Position numbers and translations under genes: made by a program. A stretch of 64,000 nucleotides of DNA, taken from positions 1,426,001 to 1,490,000 of the forward strand of contig JAWKTZ010000007.1 of NCBI GenBank assembly GCA_041398845.1. The letters are read 5' to 3'. This DNA comes from Fuerstiella sp041398845. GTDB taxonomy: Bacteria > Planctomycetota > Planctomycetia > Planctomycetales > Planctomycetaceae. Below the pieces are notes generated by a model. It was not told where the DNA came from. It saw only the letters and a program-made list of their open reading frames with translations, and searched no databases. Positions 8,772-20,700 of this stretch are shown here, one piece after another (the first letter of the stretch is position 1; the number at the start of each line of letters is the position of its first letter).

Positions 8772-11700
8772 TCACTTCGACGTGACTGTGTTTTCGTTGA
8801 CCTGCCGAACGGTCAGTCGCGTGAGCGTCACATCGACTTTTGCGACATCGTCCGAAGATTTGCCCATGCAGGCCACTTTCCGAATCGCAGCATTGCCGAT
8901 GGTGATGGAATTCAACAGGACAAACTGAGTCGAATTCTCCGGAGCGGCAAAGCAGTCGATCCGGCCGCCGCGACGAATCAGTCTCAAACGGCCCGACGCG
9001 TTGCCGGGTTTCAGAAACTGCGATTCCGCGACCTGATGTTTGCCGTTCGGATGATTTCGGAAAAAGTGAGACTTGTACTGCAATTGTCGCTCAGGATTCA
9101 GCGACACACTGCTCTCAACGCGAGTCTTCTGTTCGTCGTCCAGGTCCACGTCCACCGCAAAGCTCACGCCCCAACCGGTCTTCTGAGGTGAAATCTTCAG
9201 ATCTTTGTAGTCGACCGTGATTTCACAATCGCCGTGGATGATCTCATTCAGACTGACGCCTGGATTGTCGCCCCACTGTCTGGAATCATGCAGGTGAAGC
9301 TCCAGACCATCGGGCGATGTTCGGTGACGGTCCTTCGGGCCCTGCATGGACACTTTCATACTCCTGAGTTTTTCTGCCGACTGACTCAGGTCAACATCCA
9401 CCGTCACGCGGGAATCTGCCAGCATGCTTTCAACGGTTGACGTTGCCAGTTCCTGCTCTGCAACAGCAGGCAGCGACTTTGGCCAGTTACCTCGATAAAT
9501 CAATCTGCGAACCCGACTTTGCGTGCGGTTGGACCAGCGGAACAGGCCGAACTGGCGTTCGTTGGCGGGATCAGAAATCGAAACGGTTGCGGCATCCGTT
9601 CCATTGACAGCGATCGTCACCTGATTGCCGTTCAGTGTCAGACGAACCTGATTCCAGTCGTTGGGCTTCAGAGCGAGACTTTCTGCAGCATTCGGAATTG
9701 GTTGACGGTTGCCTGCCGACAGGCCACCGGTTTCGTACTGAGCCATCGTGCAGTGATGCAGTTGGACACCTTCCGGAGACAGTAGAAACGCCAACTGCCC
9801 CAGGGCCGGATGAACTTCAAAGCTGCCGGGTTCGTACCACGTTTCAAATTCAATGACTCCGTCTTCCAGCATCGGGCGCTGATATCGAATCAGTGATTCG
9901 CGATATTCACTGGTCGTGTTTTCATCAAGCCGTCCCACCAGTTCTTCGCCGACACGTCGCCACGGAACGTTTTCGTTGTTGTCATTGTCGGACTCCGTGC
10001 GAAACCATTCGCCGTAAATGTCAGCTCGCCATGACGCCATTCCGGCGATTTGAATCAGATCGATTTCAGACGGGATTTCCGGAGTTCCCAGAATCGTCAG
10101 TCCGCTGATTCGAGCATAATTTGTGGCCGCATGCGACTGCAGCAGCAGCCACGGATCGGGATCGGCTTCGAAAGTTTCTTCATGCACCAGAACACCGTTG
10201 GTCCATGTGGTCACTTTGCGTCCGTCGACCACGACGCGGAAATCAGCCTGCTGATCCCACATCGGCAGGTTGACGTCCTTCGGGACATCGCGTGCGTTGT
10301 GCATGACTTTGGCAACTCGAACGGCTTTCAGGTCGTGGCGCGGTTCTGCGGAATGCATGCCCCAGGCCATGGAGACTTCTTTGTGTCCATGAGTGGAATG
10401 GTTTGCCACAATTTCGAACTGTCCCTTCAACGGCGATTGAAAGTAAAGCTGATTCCAGGTGTCTCCGGGGAAATGCAGAGCTGTTCCTTTGGAAACCGAC
10501 CACAGCGACGGGCGAAATCCTTTCATGCGATGTTCCGGTTTCCAGTACGGCACCATCGTCCATTGCGCAGGTGCGGAGGTTGATGTGGCCGGAAGAGTCT
10601 GAGCAAACGTTTCAATGTCACCGACCAATGTGTGGACATGCCGCTGAAAGGCTTCGTCGTTGGAACGACGGTCGCTGCGTTCGATCCTTCGCAGTTGACC
10701 GGCAATATCGCTGCCCCATGCCCAGTACTTTGCATGATGGCCGGCTCGCCATGCGACCAGAAACTCCGGCAGACGTTCTCGTGCCGGCGTTCCTTGAGGA
10801 TACTGACCTTCAACTATCGACCATGTGCTTCGCAACGCGTCCATGACCACATTGTCTGCTCCCGCTTCAATTGCCACCAGTGCCTTCAACGCGTTCAGGC
10901 TGCGTTCCTGTGCCGGAGTTACCGGCTGATACCGGTCGATGAACGCTCCTATCGCTTCCAGCTTGTTCTGCCGAACCGCAACTCGGACAAGTTCTGCTGC
11001 CGGGCACAGAATGTGACCGAAGTCCGAGTCCGTGGCGTCATCCGCCGCGTCATCGGTTGCTCTGACTTTGGTGGCCGATGTCGACGAAAAATCCAGGCGA
11101 ATGTTTTGATGTGTGTCTGACGGCAGCACCCAGTCCGCCAGATAGTCAAAGGCTTCGTCAGCCTCCATCGCGCGAGATGCCAGAACGACTTCTCCGGCCA
11201 GTGGGATGATCATGGCGTCGTCCAGAATCTCGGCGACCGACAACACCGATTCCGGTGAATCCGGTTGTTCAACCGCCAGCAGTTCACGCCCGGACGGAAG
11301 CGCTTCGGGCCAGTTGCCGGTGAGTTTCACATGGCGAACCTGAGACGACTGAGCGTTGTAACGAAACAGACCGAAGCGGCGACTGAGTTCCGGTTCCAGA
11401 GCACGTTCACACACCACGGTTCCGTTCAGCGTCACAATGGCTGTGTCCTCCTGCAACTGAAGCTGAACACGGTTCCAGTCGTTTTCGTTCAGCGGGAGCT
11501 GTTCGGGACCCCGACGAATGCTGTCCTCCACAATCGTGTTGTCAGGCGCGATGTTGTTCAGACTTTCGTCGGATCGCGAGGCCAGCCAGTGAGAGTGAAC
11601 TCCATCGGGCTCCAGCAGCAGAGCAACGCGACCAATTGTGGGATGAGCCACCGTCTGGCCAGGCACGTAAAAGAATTCGTATTCGAATGAATCGCCGGAC

Positions 11701-14700
11701 GTCAGCGGTCTCTGGTAATAGATCCAGCTCTGTTGATTGTCCGCCGGATTCTTTGTTCCATGGCCATGCAGAATTCCGTCCTCAGCGTCCCACGAAAACG
11801 AAGCCGGCTCATTACGCTGATCGTACGCCAGACTGTCGTTTTCGTTTTTCGGTGTTTCGGCCATCAGACGCCGACGTGGCTTCGAATCACCAAAGAAGGA
11901 ACAGTTCCAGCCGTCCATTTGATCACCGTCGATCAGCGACACCGACTTCGGAATGCCTGCATCGCCGCTGATGCGAATATTGCGGAACCCGCTGATTCGT
12001 GATCCTTCGGTGTGCAGAAACAGCCATGGGCTTGTCGGAGTCGCCGGTTCTTCGTACACCAGATGATTGTTCAGCAGGTGTCGCACCGTTTTGTCGGTGA
12101 CTTCGATGCTGATCGTGTTGAACGCCGGTCGACTGCGTTTCATGGCCGTCGGACGACGGATGCTTTCGTGTCCCGAAACGGACCGCACAGTTGTCTGCGA
12201 ACTCCAGTTCTGAGCCATCACAAGCACGCCGCCGTAGCTGGCATCGCATTCCGCCCAGCTATTGTCGTAACAGTCCACCGAAATTGTGAAGTTGCCTGTG
12301 ACCGGATAGCGGAAATACAGATCACTGCCGTCAAAACCGCTGAGCTGAACAAGGTGGTCATCGTAAACGGCCCACCACGGACGTCGACTTCCGCTGCTTT
12401 CGCCGGAATTCACCGGTGTCCAGTGCCGGAACCGGCTCCCGGGCGAATTCAAATCCGGACGAGCCTTCGAGGAGATTCGACTGGCCCAGTCACGATTCAC
12501 CACCTGCAGCATCTGGTGCTGCGACGTGTCCTGAAGCTGTTTACGGAACTGCGGCAACCGGTCTTCGAAGATTTCCACAAAGCCTTCCGACTGCAATGCC
12601 GCATGATAAACAAGGTAGTCGCCGTGAGACATCGGGCGTTCGCTGCGACTGCTGCCTTCCGCCGGTTTCATCCGTTCGCGAAAACTGTCCTGCAGCGAAC
12701 GGACCAGCGGCACTCCGGCGGCGACGTCATCCTGAGCGATCAGCGTGAGTGCCAGCAGAATGTCGGCTGTCTTCACATTGGCATCGACCAGCGCCTGCGT
12801 TTCCATTTTCAGGTCGTTCAGTTTTTCCGCCTGTCTGGCTGCGTCAACAAGTTCTGAAAGGTTGCTCAGCATTCGCGAATTCAATTGACCTTCCGCCGGG
12901 CGATCGGCCGTTGTAAACACCTTCGGCACCTGAGTTGGCGAATAGGTTTCGTAGAGGACTCGCAATGTCTGCCGTCCTTCAATCGGCATGGTCCATGCGT
13001 GCCACGCTGCGTAGCGTTCCGCAGCAGGCAAAGTTCGCAGATGACTCACCAGACCGGCCAGCGGTGTTGCCATGTCCGGACGGGAATAGGAGGTCACGTC
13101 AAAATCGCAGGCTCGCCCCAGAAACTCCATCGCCACATTCGACATCTTCAGTTCGGACGCCTGTTCGGCAAGGCTGGCCAGATCCCGCCACTGCATGTAC
13201 ATGCCGTAGTCGCCGCTGTAGCGACTGTAATACGCCTGACGGCTGACCATGACGCTGTCAAAGTAGTCCTGTACCGACTTCTGGTCACCATTGTCCGCAA
13301 GGTACTGATTGACCATTTTTGCCAGCCGACCGCTCACCTGCGGCTGCCGATTGCTTGTTGCCGTCGACTGCAGATCCTGCTGCATGATGTGACGCAGAAT
13401 TGGAAACGCGGCCGGCTTCAGTTCAGGTGTCTGGAAGGCTCGAACCGCCGCCAGAAACGCAATCTGCTGGTCCGCCGTCGCCAGCCCGGACTGCAGCAGA
13501 TTGTTGAGTTCCTTCAGACGATCACCAACGTCAGCAATAAGGTCCTGCTTCAGACCAATCAGACAGTCCAGCACCTTGACCGGAACACTCACGCTGTCCG
13601 ACTGTCTGGCGGCAATCGCAGCCTTCAGGTCGTCCAGTTGTTCGGCTGAAGCGGCTGCATTCACCAGAGCGTCGGCCAGACTGTCGATGCTGGCTTCTGA
13701 AATGCTGGACGCCGTAACGTACATGCGAATTTCCTGTGGCCGACTTTCCGGCAGCACCAGCAGTTTCAGCAGTGCGTAGGTTTCGTCCGCCGGATATTGG
13801 TCGCCCTTCCAGAGGCCCACGATTTCCTTCAGCGATGAGACCACTTCCGCTTCGATCGGGTCGGCTGTGCCTGATGATGATGATGATGATGATCGAATGA
13901 CGCTTCGCCCGGAATTATTCAAGTCGACCGGCACAGGATCAGCGACGGGAAACCCGCCCTTCAGTGATTCCCGGACAGCTCGACGAGACAACTGCGGCAT
14001 TCCGTTTTTGGCGGCAGATCTGGCCACCACGATGGCCGTGCGAAACTGCGACAGGGTGAGCGGAGGAATTCGTTCTGCCGTTAATGCGTCCGGTTCCGAG
14101 CGATCGGCAGCCGGCTGAGTTGTCGGCCGGGACTTCGGTCGATCCGTCTGCGGCATCAGAAGCCGTGTCGGGATCATCTTCTTCACACCAACCCTGTTCG
14201 CATCCGTGCCACGCGGAATCCAGCCGGTCCTGGGTTCTGCTTTGGCTTTGCGTTGAGACGGACGTTCGGTCGCCAGATCCAGCAGTTCTGACCAGCGTGC
14301 TTCTGCTTCATCCCGGCGTCCGGCCCTGATCAGCAGATCGCCCCAGTCGTACAGAATCGCCGACCGCTCTTTGGTTCCCACCTGTCGAGCAGCCGCAGCA
14401 GAACACAGTTCCGCAAGCCTCGTTCCTTCTTCGCGAAGGTCGTCTGTGGCCAGACAGTGCCGAGCCACCAGCCACAGCGGAATCAGCATGGCGGCTTCTC
14501 GACGCTGACGGGAATTCGGACGGCGACCTTCCGCAATGGTTTCCAGCGGATGATCGCTGGCCAGTGTCACAAGGTTCTTCACCGATTCCGCCGCATCGTC
14601 GTGCTGCATTTCCAGAGCCCACGCCGTTACCGCCGTGGCGATCGACAGGTCGTCCGGGTGCTGCTTCGCCATCTGCGACAGACGAGCCGCAATGTTATCG

Positions 14701-17700
14701 GCAATGGATTTCTCTTTCGACAAAGTCTTCAGCAGCTCAACATACGAACTGCGGAATGGTTCCTTCCCCAGACTGCCCGCATCGGGCACGGCCAGCATGA
14801 GTTCCACGGCCGGAGCGCCCGGCTTGATTGTGTCGGGCACGACCAGTAACTGAGCAATCGCTTCATCCGCGTTTTCGCTGGTGACTGATGCCAGGGCTTT
14901 GGCCAGTCCTTTGCGAGCCGTGTTTTCGTAATAGTCCGCACCGTTACCATTCCAGCGCGCTGCGGCGACGAGGCTTTCCGGCTTTTCCAGAAGCTGTTGA
15001 TACAAACGAACGGCATCCACAGGCGATTCCATTGTCAACAGCTTTTGTGCCGCCCAGTTGGAGTTTTCAATGCGCTGATAGGAGGAATACTCCTCGTCCC
15101 ACTGATCGAACGTCGCCGCCGACAGTTGTTTCAGCAGGACGGCCCTCGCGTCGTCTTTGCGGCCGACTCGCACGTAGCCGTCGATCAGTTTGGACACCGG
15201 CGAATACTGCAATTGATTCATGGAATTCCGTGACGGAGCCGACATCGCTCGTTCAAACAACGTCATGGCCAGGTCGCGGGTTTCTTCAAAGCGATCCAGT
15301 TCCTGACCGATGATCCAGCACGCTTCGGCCGGCATCGTTTTAATCAGCTCTTCATCGTCCGCCAGCTTCTGCAGGCGTGTCTGAGCTTCGGCCTTGCGGC
15401 CACTGGTCAGTTCCATCAGAGCCAGCATGGCGCTGCCGCTGTGCCATTCGGGGTGCTGTTCAAGGAGTTCTGAAATTGACGCCTCCAGATCCTTCATTTT
15501 GTCAGACGTCTTCAGCCCCTGAAGCATCTGATGAAAGAAGACATTGACTTCTCCGTTGCCGCTGTACGAATTGATCTGGTCCAGACCCATCCAGGGATTG
15601 GACTGAATGTCCTGAACAGACGGCAGTACCGCTCGTTTGGCAAACGCATAAACTCGATCATTCTTCCAGACCGATTCATTGCGCAGATTCTGGACAAGGT
15701 TCTGGCGATACGACGGAAACGCATCAAAGGCACGTTCCAGCAACGTCAGCCCGGCTTCCAGAGTGGATTCATTCTGCAGCAGGCGAGACGCCGTGTTGAC
15801 AATATAATAGGGCTGCGAAATCTGTTTCATGTTGATTTCACTCAGGCCCTTCACCAGGTCGGTCTGGCGTTTGGCCTGAGTAAACACGCGGTCGATCTGG
15901 TACAGCTCATCGGTGACCCAGCCCGGCTGGAGCTTCAGCAGTTCCAGATACTGGTCGCAGGCTTCGTTGTGCTTTCCGGCCTGTGAAAACTGCTTCGCAA
16001 GATACAGACGCAGAATGGGCGAATCCGGCCGGACGCTGATCGCCTGCTGCAGCACCTTCATGGCTTCGTCGTTTTGAGCGGTGATGCCATAGAATTCGAT
16101 CAACTGCTGCAGCGGCAACAGCGAATCGGGAGATCGTTTCAGTTGAGCTTCCAGTTGCTCGATCAGACCTTTCATTGCTCCTGACTGATGCAGCAACTGC
16201 AGAGCCTGAGTTCTCAGACCGCTGTCCGTAGTGCGATACCGAGTCGGATTTCGACTGGATCTGTTGTTAATGGCAATGGGTGATGGTGTCTTGCGAAGCA
16301 GCATGTGAGCCAGTTGAGTGGCCTGTTCTGTTTTTCCCTGGCCCTGATACAGCATCATGAGTGAAGCCAGTGACGACGTCTGATTGGTGGCCGTCCGTTC
16401 GGCTCGAGCCAGAATTGCATCCGCCATGGAACTCAGGCCCAGCCGCCGCATGTGATCCACAAGGCTTAACTGAGTCTGAGCGTCCAGCCTGAGTCCAAAC
16501 AGCCGTTCGGCTGCCGCGCGAGCTCGATCTGTATCACCCAGACGCTCGGCGAGTTGCAGAGCCTGCAGTTCACGCTGCTGCAGAACCCGCTGATCTCGCG
16601 GGACGATGGATTCGATCACGTTCAGTGAATCTTCAAAGTCACCCCGGGCCAGATACATGTTCGCAAGGCTGAACTGCATGGACAGGTCGTCCGCCGCCAG
16701 AGTTGACACCGATGCCATCAGGTCGATCGCTTCATCCTGTTCATCGGCCCACCACAACGCCGATGCCAGATACATGGTGTTGCACAGTCGCTGATCAACA
16801 TCGTCCGAATCGTCCGTCAGGCTCTGCAATCGCTGACGAAGATGATCGGTCAGATCCGCACCAACGTCGTTGCGTTTCAGCACTTCATGAGCCTGATACA
16901 ACAAGGTACAGGCCGTATGATCAACCCATGTGCTGATCGGCGGAAAGTTGACGTTGGCCTGTGTCTGGTCTTTGCCATAGTACACCGCCAGTCGTCCGGC
17001 GGCTGACGATGCCGTCGTGGACTGTGTTCGACGAGTCTGAGCTGCCTGAACCAGACGACGATGCCGCGCTTCCGCCGCAGCAACCGTGAGGCAGCCATCC
17101 AGAACCGACAGCACCTGAGCGTTCTCTTCGTCCGCTCCCAGTCGGCCCATCCATTGCTGAATCGTATTCTGAGCCATTGACAGCACAACAGCCGACGCCG
17201 TCCGTGACGCTGTGCGCGATGCCGTCCGCGACGATCCACGACCTGGTGACGTGACCGGAGCATCCGCGATCTGCTGCAGAGCAGCCTGCTGCCAGCGGTC
17301 GAAGTAATCCGGCAGTTCGTCGTCGCGTTCTTCCTTCAACAGCAACGCCATGGCCGCCGCGAGTTCGCCGGCGGTTGCTGCGGAGGTGAGTTTCTGATTC
17401 AGCAGTTCCAGAGCTTCGTCCGTTTCTCCGGCCAGACGCAGTTCTTCGACCAGCGTGTCAAGAAAGCCACCACTGCTGTCGCGAAAAACACCCGCCAGCA
17501 TCGTATAACTGCCGCCGATCTGCATATACACCTGACCGTTGGCACCATACGCAATGTTGCCCCCGTACATGCTCGACAGGTCCACGGCACTGCTGTCTTC
17601 CACCAGTTGCTGATAGCAGTCGCGGAGCAGTTGCAGATCGTCTTCGTTCAGAGGCGTCTTTTTGACACCAGGCTGGCCCGAACTGCTGCGAGTCGCCTGA

Positions 17701-20700
17701 TTGACGTCGATGTTTCGCAGATTCAGCGATGTCAGAAAAAACTGCTGTTCGTCCTTGCCTCCGCCTTTGGCCAGGCGGCGAGCAATATTGAACACGGTCG
17801 GGTAGTCGTTCTTCAACTGAGCCACATACAGCAGATCGTATATGCGTTCGCGTGGAGCGTTGTCCGGTTCGGCTTTGGCCTTCACAACATCGACGATCGA
17901 TTCTGCCGGCTCTGCAACGGCAGCACTCGCCTTACCGTCCGCCGTCTGTTCCGCTTCCTCTTCATACCGCAGCAACCAGCCGTACGCAGCCATGCGAGCC
18001 ACGCCGTACGCTTCGGGACTCCACACCGGCGGCGACTGACCGGAGCCGTAGTACCGATTGTCGGCAACCAGCCCGCTCGCAATCTGCACCTGTGAGGAAG
18101 AACTTCGCATCGCCAGCGGTGACTGCTTTTGAGGAACCGCTGTGCTGATGCCGCGCAGATTGTCGGATTTGGCTTTGGCCTGAGCCTGCTGAAGCCTCGC
18201 TTCCGCCGATCGACTCAACGAATCATAAGGCAGCGTCAGCGCCAGAATTCGCTGGAACCGATTGATGGCTTCCTCCGGCTTTTCCAGCGATGCCCAGGCC
18301 ACTCCTTCGCGATACAGCAGTTCCCAGTCGTCGCGATTCTGAGCGAGCAGTGGTTCGATGACTCCGATCACGGATTCGAAATTTCCCTGAGTCAGCAGCG
18401 AATCCAGGCTCTTGATCTGCCGCACCGGATCTTCTTCTCGCTGCGTCAGCTTTACAAAGATTTCGCGAGCTTCGTCCAGTTGACTGTTGGCCATCAGCAT
18501 GCCAGCCAGAGGAAACTCTGTTTCGTGTCCCGGAGCAATCGCGACGAGCTGACGCTGGTAGGCAATCGCGGCATCCAGATCAGAACCGCTCTGACACAGC
18601 TTTGCCAGTTGATTCAGCAGATTCGTATCCCGCGTGTCTTCGCTCAGCAGACTTTCCAGTTCCTGTCGAGCCGCACTGATGTCGCCATAGGTATGCCATG
18701 CCTGAGCGAGGCAGATGGTCATTTCGCGGCGTTTATCTTCTTCGCGCCGATCCCGTTCGAAGCGATCCACAAGTTTGTCAAACTGATTGATCTGCTGATA
18801 CAGCGGAGCAATCTTCATGGTGAGGCCGACTTTGTCTTCCACGTCTTCGGATTTCTCGAATGCTCGCCAGTACACTTCGATGGCTTCGTCCGTGCGTAAC
18901 TGATCCGCCAGAGCCGCTCCCAGAGCCATAATCAGATGTGGCTCGTTGGGATTGATGCGAACGGCTTTGCGAAGAGCTTCCAGGCCATCGTCGGCCTTGC
19001 CCAGTCGAAAGCACATCTGAGCATAGAATTCGTAGTGATCGGTGTTGCCGGGTGCCGACGCAATCAGTTGCTGCGCCGCTTCCAGAGCTTCGTCGGTGCG
19101 GCCCAGTTGAGCTTCCAGCCGCGACACATTCATCAGATGATCGCCTCGTGATCGCCGATCGATCTCCGCCAGCGTCCGATTCATGTCAGCAGCGCGGCCG
19201 TAGTCCCCGGACGTTTCGGCAATACGAGCTGCCACGGTCATTGACGGAACGGACTTCGGATCCCGTTTGATCGCCTGGTCAATCGCTTCGCTGGCATCGG
19301 GCCAGCGACGACCGGCTTCCAGATATCGGGCGGCCAGATACCAGTCCGCGACCGTGGCATCGGACTTTGTTTTCAGCTCCGCCAGCAACGCATCGGCAGC
19401 CGAGTCCAGTTGCTGACTGACCTGCAGAACTTCAATGCGCTGCTGAATCACAGCGTCGCGTTCGTCATCGTTGGCAGCCAGAGCATTCGCGGCATCCACA
19501 TACTTCATCGCATCGTCATATCGGCCGGCGCGGGAGTGATAGTCTGCTGCTCGAATCTGCAGACTGAAGTCTTTGCTGTCCAGCTTTACTGCCTCAGCAA
19601 TTTCAACAACAGCTTTGTCCGGAAAGCCAAAGCTGTTGTACACCTCAGCCAGGCGAGTGATATTCACGGCGTTTCGATGGGGACCTTCGGCGATTCCCGC
19701 CCAGACCGCCAGCGCTTCTTCCGACCGCTTCTGAACGTGCAGAAACTCACCGAGATACTCGCGATATTGAGCGTCGCCGTCGGCCAGTTCCACGGCTTTG
19801 CGATACAGTTGTTCGGCCTGTTCCGGCATCCTGTTCTGGCGAAACAGGTCGGCCACCTGAGACACCGTCAGAGCGTCATCAGGGCGAGTTGCCAGAATCT
19901 GATTCCAGATCCCGATGGCTTCCTTTCTGCGATCTGCTTCCGGCACGTCTTTGTTGCGCAACACCAGCTTGCCCCAGTCACGCAGAAAGTCGGGATTCCC
20001 CGGAGCCGCCTCAACAAGCTGTTTGTACTGAGCCGCCGCTTCGGCAAATCGTTGATCGTTGACCAGTTGATCGATAAAGGCTTTGCGCAGATCCGTGCGC
20101 GAAGGAGCCAGCTTCAGCGCCTTTTCCATCCATGCGGTGGCTTCCGGAACGCGGGCCGACGTTGCCAGAAAACGAGCCAGACGAGTCATTCCTTCCACGT
20201 CTTCCGGATGACTTTCCAGCCAGCGCTGATAGTACTTCACCAGGCTGTCCTGATCTCCCGAGCGCATGAAGACATCTTCAATGCGACGTCGCACATCGCG
20301 GTACAGCCAGCTTTCCGGATTCAGGTCGGCCAGCACCTGCTCCAGAGAGGCAATTCCCTCTTCACGCTGACCGGTTTTGATGGTGAGTTCCGCTGCGGTC
20401 ACCTGATAAATCACCTTGCGGTAGTCGTCTCGAACCAGTTCCGCCAGTTTCCGATAGCGTGCCAAAGCTGCGGCCGATTGGCCTTCTTCCGCCAGAGTCA
20501 CCGCGATCTGTTCCAGAACTCGCGGGTCATCGGGAAACTGCGACTCCAGACGCTGCCACACCTGCATGGCTTCTTCGGTCCGTTGAGCTCTCTGATGAAC
20601 TCGCCCCAGCGTCTGAGAAATCTCCAGCAGATCCGCTCGAGCCGGCTTGCGGCTGATCGCTCGTTCCAGTGAGGCCACAGCATCTTCCGACTGGCCAACT